NCBI RefSeq assembly: GCF_017873415.1
Contig: NZ_JAGGKD010000003.1
Coordinates: 62,001-126,000 of the forward strand
Source: Methanolobus bombayensis
Lineage (GTDB): Archaea > Halobacteriota > Methanosarcinia > Methanosarcinales > Methanosarcinaceae
DNA: 64,000 bases
Direction: 5' to 3'
Shown: piece after piece, positions 61,195 to 64,000 of the stretch
Position numbering within the stretch: position 1 is the first letter of the stretch
Layout of the letters: each line of letters begins with the position of its first letter
Notes under the pieces: generated by a model
What the model saw: only the letters and a program-made list of their open reading frames with translations
Database searches by the model: none
Told to the model about the DNA's origin: nothing
Program-made: the position numbers and the translations under genes

Positions 61195-62922
61195 TCAGAT
61201 CACCTCCTTTTCCTTAAGGGCAGCAATTATGAACTCTGGACTGAACGGCTTCCCATCATACCTGAGAACTGTGTCCGTAATGCTTAAATCTGCATCCAGT
61301 TTCAGATGCCTTGCAAACTGTCCCGTGGAATTATTCTCCACACATACTGTCTTTTTGGTTTTTGAGAATAATTTTTTGGTTGCTTCAACCGGAAGTGGAT
61401 GGATATGAGTGAAATGGACCATATTGACCGACTTTCCTTCACCCTTCAATATGTCAACTACCTCGGCCAGTGGTCCATAAGTTGAACCCCATCCTATAAG
61501 CGACACATTGGCATCGGGTTTTCCATAAACTTTAGCCACAGGCATTTCTTCACGAAGAACTTCCAGTTTCTTCATACGCTTGTCATTCATCTTTATGCGG
61601 TTTATCGCATCTTCGCAGATATGACCGTATTCATCGTGTTCATCACTGTCAGCAAGAACAAGCACACCTTCCTGACCGGGCAGGGCACGCGGAGAGATTC
61701 CCATAGGAGTGAGTTTATAGCGCTTATACTCTTCCTTCTTAGTTCTTAGATCCTGATCTGAAAGCAGATGTCTTTCAATTGTTATTTTAGAGGAATCAAA
61801 TCTTGGAAGCGTGAACAATGAGTCTGCAAGATACTGGTCACTCATTACAAAAACAGGTATCTGGTATTTATCGGCAATATTGAACGCTTCTGCAGTCATA
61901 TAGAAGCATTCCTCCGGAGTTCCTGGTGCAAGTATGCATCTTGGGAACTCACCCTGTGCAGCTGTCAGGACAAACTGAAGGTCACCCTGTTCTGTCATTG
62001 TTGGAAGACCTGTTGCCGGACCTGGACGCTGGCAGAGGAATATAACAGCAGGAGTTTCCGTAATTCCTGCAAGTCCGAGAGCTTCGGTCATAAGTGCAAA
62101 TCCACCTCCAGAAGTGGTGACCATGGAGCGTACACCTGTAAACGAAGCACCGAGAACCATGTTCAATGCGGCAATTTCATCTTCTGCCTGTTCCACAACA
62201 GTATTGAATTTGTCCGCATTTGCTGCAACATATGTCATCACACCTGTTGAAGGTGTCATAGGATAGGCTGCAAGGAACTGAAGACCTCCGGCAAGAGCAC
62301 CGAGACCCACAGCCTGATTACCATTTATTAGCATCAGGTTTTCCTTTTTCCCGGGGTCATCCACAGCAAACTTACAACCCCCGGGATAATTCTCTTTCAC
62401 ATAATCATATCCTGCCTTCGCAGCCTTGATATTTTTCTGTATGATCTCTTCACCTTTCTTTTTAAAAGATAGTTTCAAGATTTCTTCAAGGTCAGAAATA
62501 TCAAGACACAGAAGACCAATGACAGCTCCCATGGAAACTGAGTTCGAATAAATCTTATCTCCGCAAACATCTTTTGCGATCTTTAGCATAGGAACATGAA
62601 ATATTGATTCCGATGAATTATTGACCTTTATAGCATCTGCATCAACTAACACAACACCATCATTTATCTCATCAAGGTGCTGATCAATAGTCGCTTCGTC
62701 CAGAGCCAGAAGCAGGTCAACATCTTCTGTCATTGCCGACACAGGAATATCGCTTATGCGTATATTGAATGTATTATGTCCGCCACGGACCCTTGAAAGA
62801 TAGTACTGTGTTGCAAAAACATGGAATCCACTTTTCTTTAACGTCTTGGCAAGGGCCATGCCGGTGGTCTGAAGACCCTGTCCGGCTGCACCCCCTATTT
62901 TGATATTTAGATCTAAATTCAT
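61195..62922 (-). CDS. 2-oxoacid:ferredoxin oxidoreductase, fused gamma-alpha subunit
   Basis: A 575-residue protein. Residues 1-185 are the gamma domain (IKIGGAAGQGLQTTGMALAKTLKKSGFHVFATQYYLSRVRGGHNTFNIRIS). Residues 195-575 are the alpha domain (LINGNQAVGLGALAGGLQFLAAYPMTPSTGVM ... VEQAEDEIAALNMVLGASFTGVRSMVTTSGGGFALM). This gamma-alpha fusion is the KorA type found in archaea and some bacteria. With the beta subunit it forms an oxygen-sensitive complex. The start ATG gives MNLDLNIKIGGAAGQG. First gene of the pair. Confidence 0.95.
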   Translation of the reverse strand: MNLDLNIKIGGAAGQGLQTTGMALAKTLKKSGFHVFATQYYLSRVRGGHNTFNIRISDIPVSAMTEDVDLLLALDEATIDQHLDEINDGVVLVDADAIKVNNSSESIFHVPMLKIAKDVCGDKIYSNSVSMGAVIGLLCLDISDLEEILKLSFKKKGEEIIQKNIKAAKAGYDYVKENYPGGCKFAVDDPGKKENLMLINGNQAVGLGALAGGLQFLAAYPMTPSTGVMTYVAANADKFNTVVEQAEDEIAALNMVLGASFTGVRSMVTTSGGGFALMTEALGLAGITETPAVIFLCQRPGPATGLPTMTEQGDLQFVLTAAQGEFPRCILAPGTPEECFYMTAEAFNIADKYQIPVFVMSDQYLADSLFTLPRFDSSKITIERHLLSDQDLRTKKEEYKRYKLTPMGISPRALPGQEGVLVLADSDEHDEYGHICEDAINRIKMNDKRMKKLEVLREEMPVAKVYGKPDANVSLIGWGSTYGPLAEVVDILKGEGKSVNMVHFTHIHPLPVEATKKLFSKTKKTVCVENNSTGQFARHLKLDADLSITDTVLRYDGKPFSPEFIIAALKEKEVI

Positions 62923-63302
62923 GATTATCTTATTCCCCTTGTGTAATTCACATCTAATTCGGACTCAATGTCACCAATAATCCCTCTTAAGACAAGGAAG
63001 GTGTTACTTGAAGCCGAAATACATTATAACCACTAATTGGAAAACTGCTGTTAAGAACAGTTTATTATATCCAATCCCACTTTAATTTTTGAGGTTAATA
63101 TATAAAAACATTCGCAAATACTGTATATTGCCATCACAACATAAGACCGGAGATATCAAAGTTACACAAATAATCAGAAGCTTGCGGATTTGTTACTATA
63201 ATAAACATGCAGCACAATTCAAGAATATGTTTATATAATATATTATCCTTAATAATATATAATTCATAGAATTTGATCATTATACATTTGGCGTGATACA
63301 AA
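62923..63302. other. divergent intergenic region
   Basis: About 380 AT-rich bases between korA and the KaiC-like gene, with no supported gene. Nested dyads AAACTG/CAGTTT and CTGTT/AACAG lie at 63042-63063. TATA-like runs near 63100 and 63250 face the KaiC-like gene. Confidence 0.5.
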
Positions 63303-64000
63303 ATGGAAAGAATGCCCACGGGAATAGCAAATCTTGACAAAAAAATTAGTGGCGGTTATCCGGAAGGTAAAGGGATACTTATCACAGGAGTCCCAGGTGC
63401 CGGAAAAACTATATTCGGACTACATTTTCTACACAAATCATGCATGGATGGTAAGAAGTGCATAATGATTGCAACCGAAGAAACTCCCGAAGATGTTATG
63501 GAACAGGCAGCAATGTTGGGCCTTGGCCTTGATTCCTTTATTGAGAACGGTCAACTTCAGATAAAACAGGTTATTGAGTTCAGAACAAGGTCTGTTGCCA
63601 GAGAAGCTTATCTGGTTGATGATTTCAGCGATACTGAAATAGAGATCATAGAAGAGACACATCTTGACAGAAATCTAAGAGCAGACCAGGAAGGTTTCAA
63701 CATCGAGGAGATAGATCTCATCGACCTTGTAAGACTTATACCGGAAGAAAGCGATGTAGCTGTAATTGATAATATTGGCGTTCTGGCATTTGGTCTGAAA
63801 CCAAAAGAATTCAGAGACAAGTTTGACACCATCAATCGCTTGCTTGCAAAACAAAAAACAACGGCTCTCTATATAATGGATGAAGCTGCATATGAGATGA
63901 CACATAAGATCGCAGATTATTCTACTTATGGTTCTGTCAAACTTATGGTAAAAGAGAATCCATATACCGGCAAGAATGAGCGTTTCCTGAGCATACCAAA
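63303..64000 (+). CDS. KaiC-like ATPase, 3' end outside window
   Basis: An ATG at 63303 opens a frame of at least 232 codons to the window edge. MPTGIANLDKKISGGYPEGKGILITG leads into Walker A GVPGAGKT at residues 29-36. Walker B-like DVAVIDNIGVLAF lies near residue 153. An acidic insertion (FSDTEIEIIEETHLDRNLRADQEGF) separates them. It belongs to the archaeal KaiC/FlaH-like group, as does the gene at 15866-16594, with which it shares the overall layout but not close identity. GGCGTGAT upstream may serve as the binding site. Confidence 0.85.
   Translation, partial: MERMPTGIANLDKKISGGYPEGKGILITGVPGAGKTIFGLHFLHKSCMDGKKCIMIATEETPEDVMEQAAMLGLGLDSFIENGQLQIKQVIEFRTRSVAREAYLVDDFSDTEIEIIEETHLDRNLRADQEGFNIEEIDLIDLVRLIPEESDVAVIDNIGVLAFGLKPKEFRDKFDTINRLLAKQKTTALYIMDEAAYEMTHKIADYSTYGSVKLMVKENPYTGKNERFLSIP

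Overview
The window comes from a methanogenic euryarchaeon of the Methanosarcinaceae, most likely a methylotrophic genus such as Methanolobus or Methanococcoides. The genus is inference; the order is well supported. Evidence: archaeal ribosomal proteins S8e, L37e and L21e, Rpb4/RpoF, LSm, Pus10, TrmY and an ArcS-type domain; an archaellin; a DUF1608-type surface-layer protein with a PGF-CTERM tail; a His-type Thi4; class I HMG-CoA reductase; many orphan PAS/GAF histidine kinases; AT-rich DNA; TATA boxes; and GGTGA/GGAGG ribosome binding sites.

Layout. 1-4600: end of a zinc-ribbon gene, a ribbon-helix-helix protein with a long repetitive acidic/proline linker, ilvD, and a 650-base AT-rich spacer. 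4.6-10.7 kb: a radical-SAM/helix-hairpin-helix protein, a flippase-like membrane protein, a sugar-nucleotide pyrophosphorylase, a membrane-anchored OB-fold protein, a lipoprotein FKBP and an archaellin. 10.7-11.05 kb: divergent tRNA-Ala(GGC) and tRNA-Ile(GAT). 11.4-17.9 kb: a winged-helix regulator, an aconitase-type large subunit, a small helical protein, a cohesin-like surface protein, hmgA, a KaiC-like ATPase, an ArcS-domain protein and a TrmB-like regulator. 18-21.6 kb: two convergent, overlapping histidine kinases. 22-27.5 kb: a TetR-controlled ABC-2 exporter, an AhpD-like protein, TspO, a BrkB-like protein and an AI-2E-family permease.

28-39 kb is the most island-like part. Two paralogous BtuFCD/FecBCD-type import operons lie in opposite orientation around an ABC-2 exporter and a surface-layer protein. 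One operon ends with a TrmO-like protein and the other with a class I methyltransferase. 39-63 kb is mostly housekeeping: aminotransferase with Lrp regulator, S8e, RNase Z, AAA ATPase, a GAF/PAS kinase, Thi4, tRNA-His, PurF-L37e-LSm, ThiD, DEAD helicase, TrmY, Pus10, the L21e-RpoF-DUF655-KsgA-HemK2 cluster, a large PAS kinase and a two-subunit 2-oxoacid:ferredoxin oxidoreductase. A second KaiC-like ATPase runs off the right end.

Points for a second look: the paired import island; kinases with degenerate receiver domains and four-cysteine PAS domains; paired elements at the 5' ends of all three tRNA transcripts; several strong operator-like palindromes (TetR, KaiC-like and TrmB-like promoters); and a structured intergenic element near 47.8 kb with mutually exclusive hairpins. 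No CRISPR array, complete insertion sequence or rRNA was seen. All functions are read from sequence motifs by eye; no database search was run.
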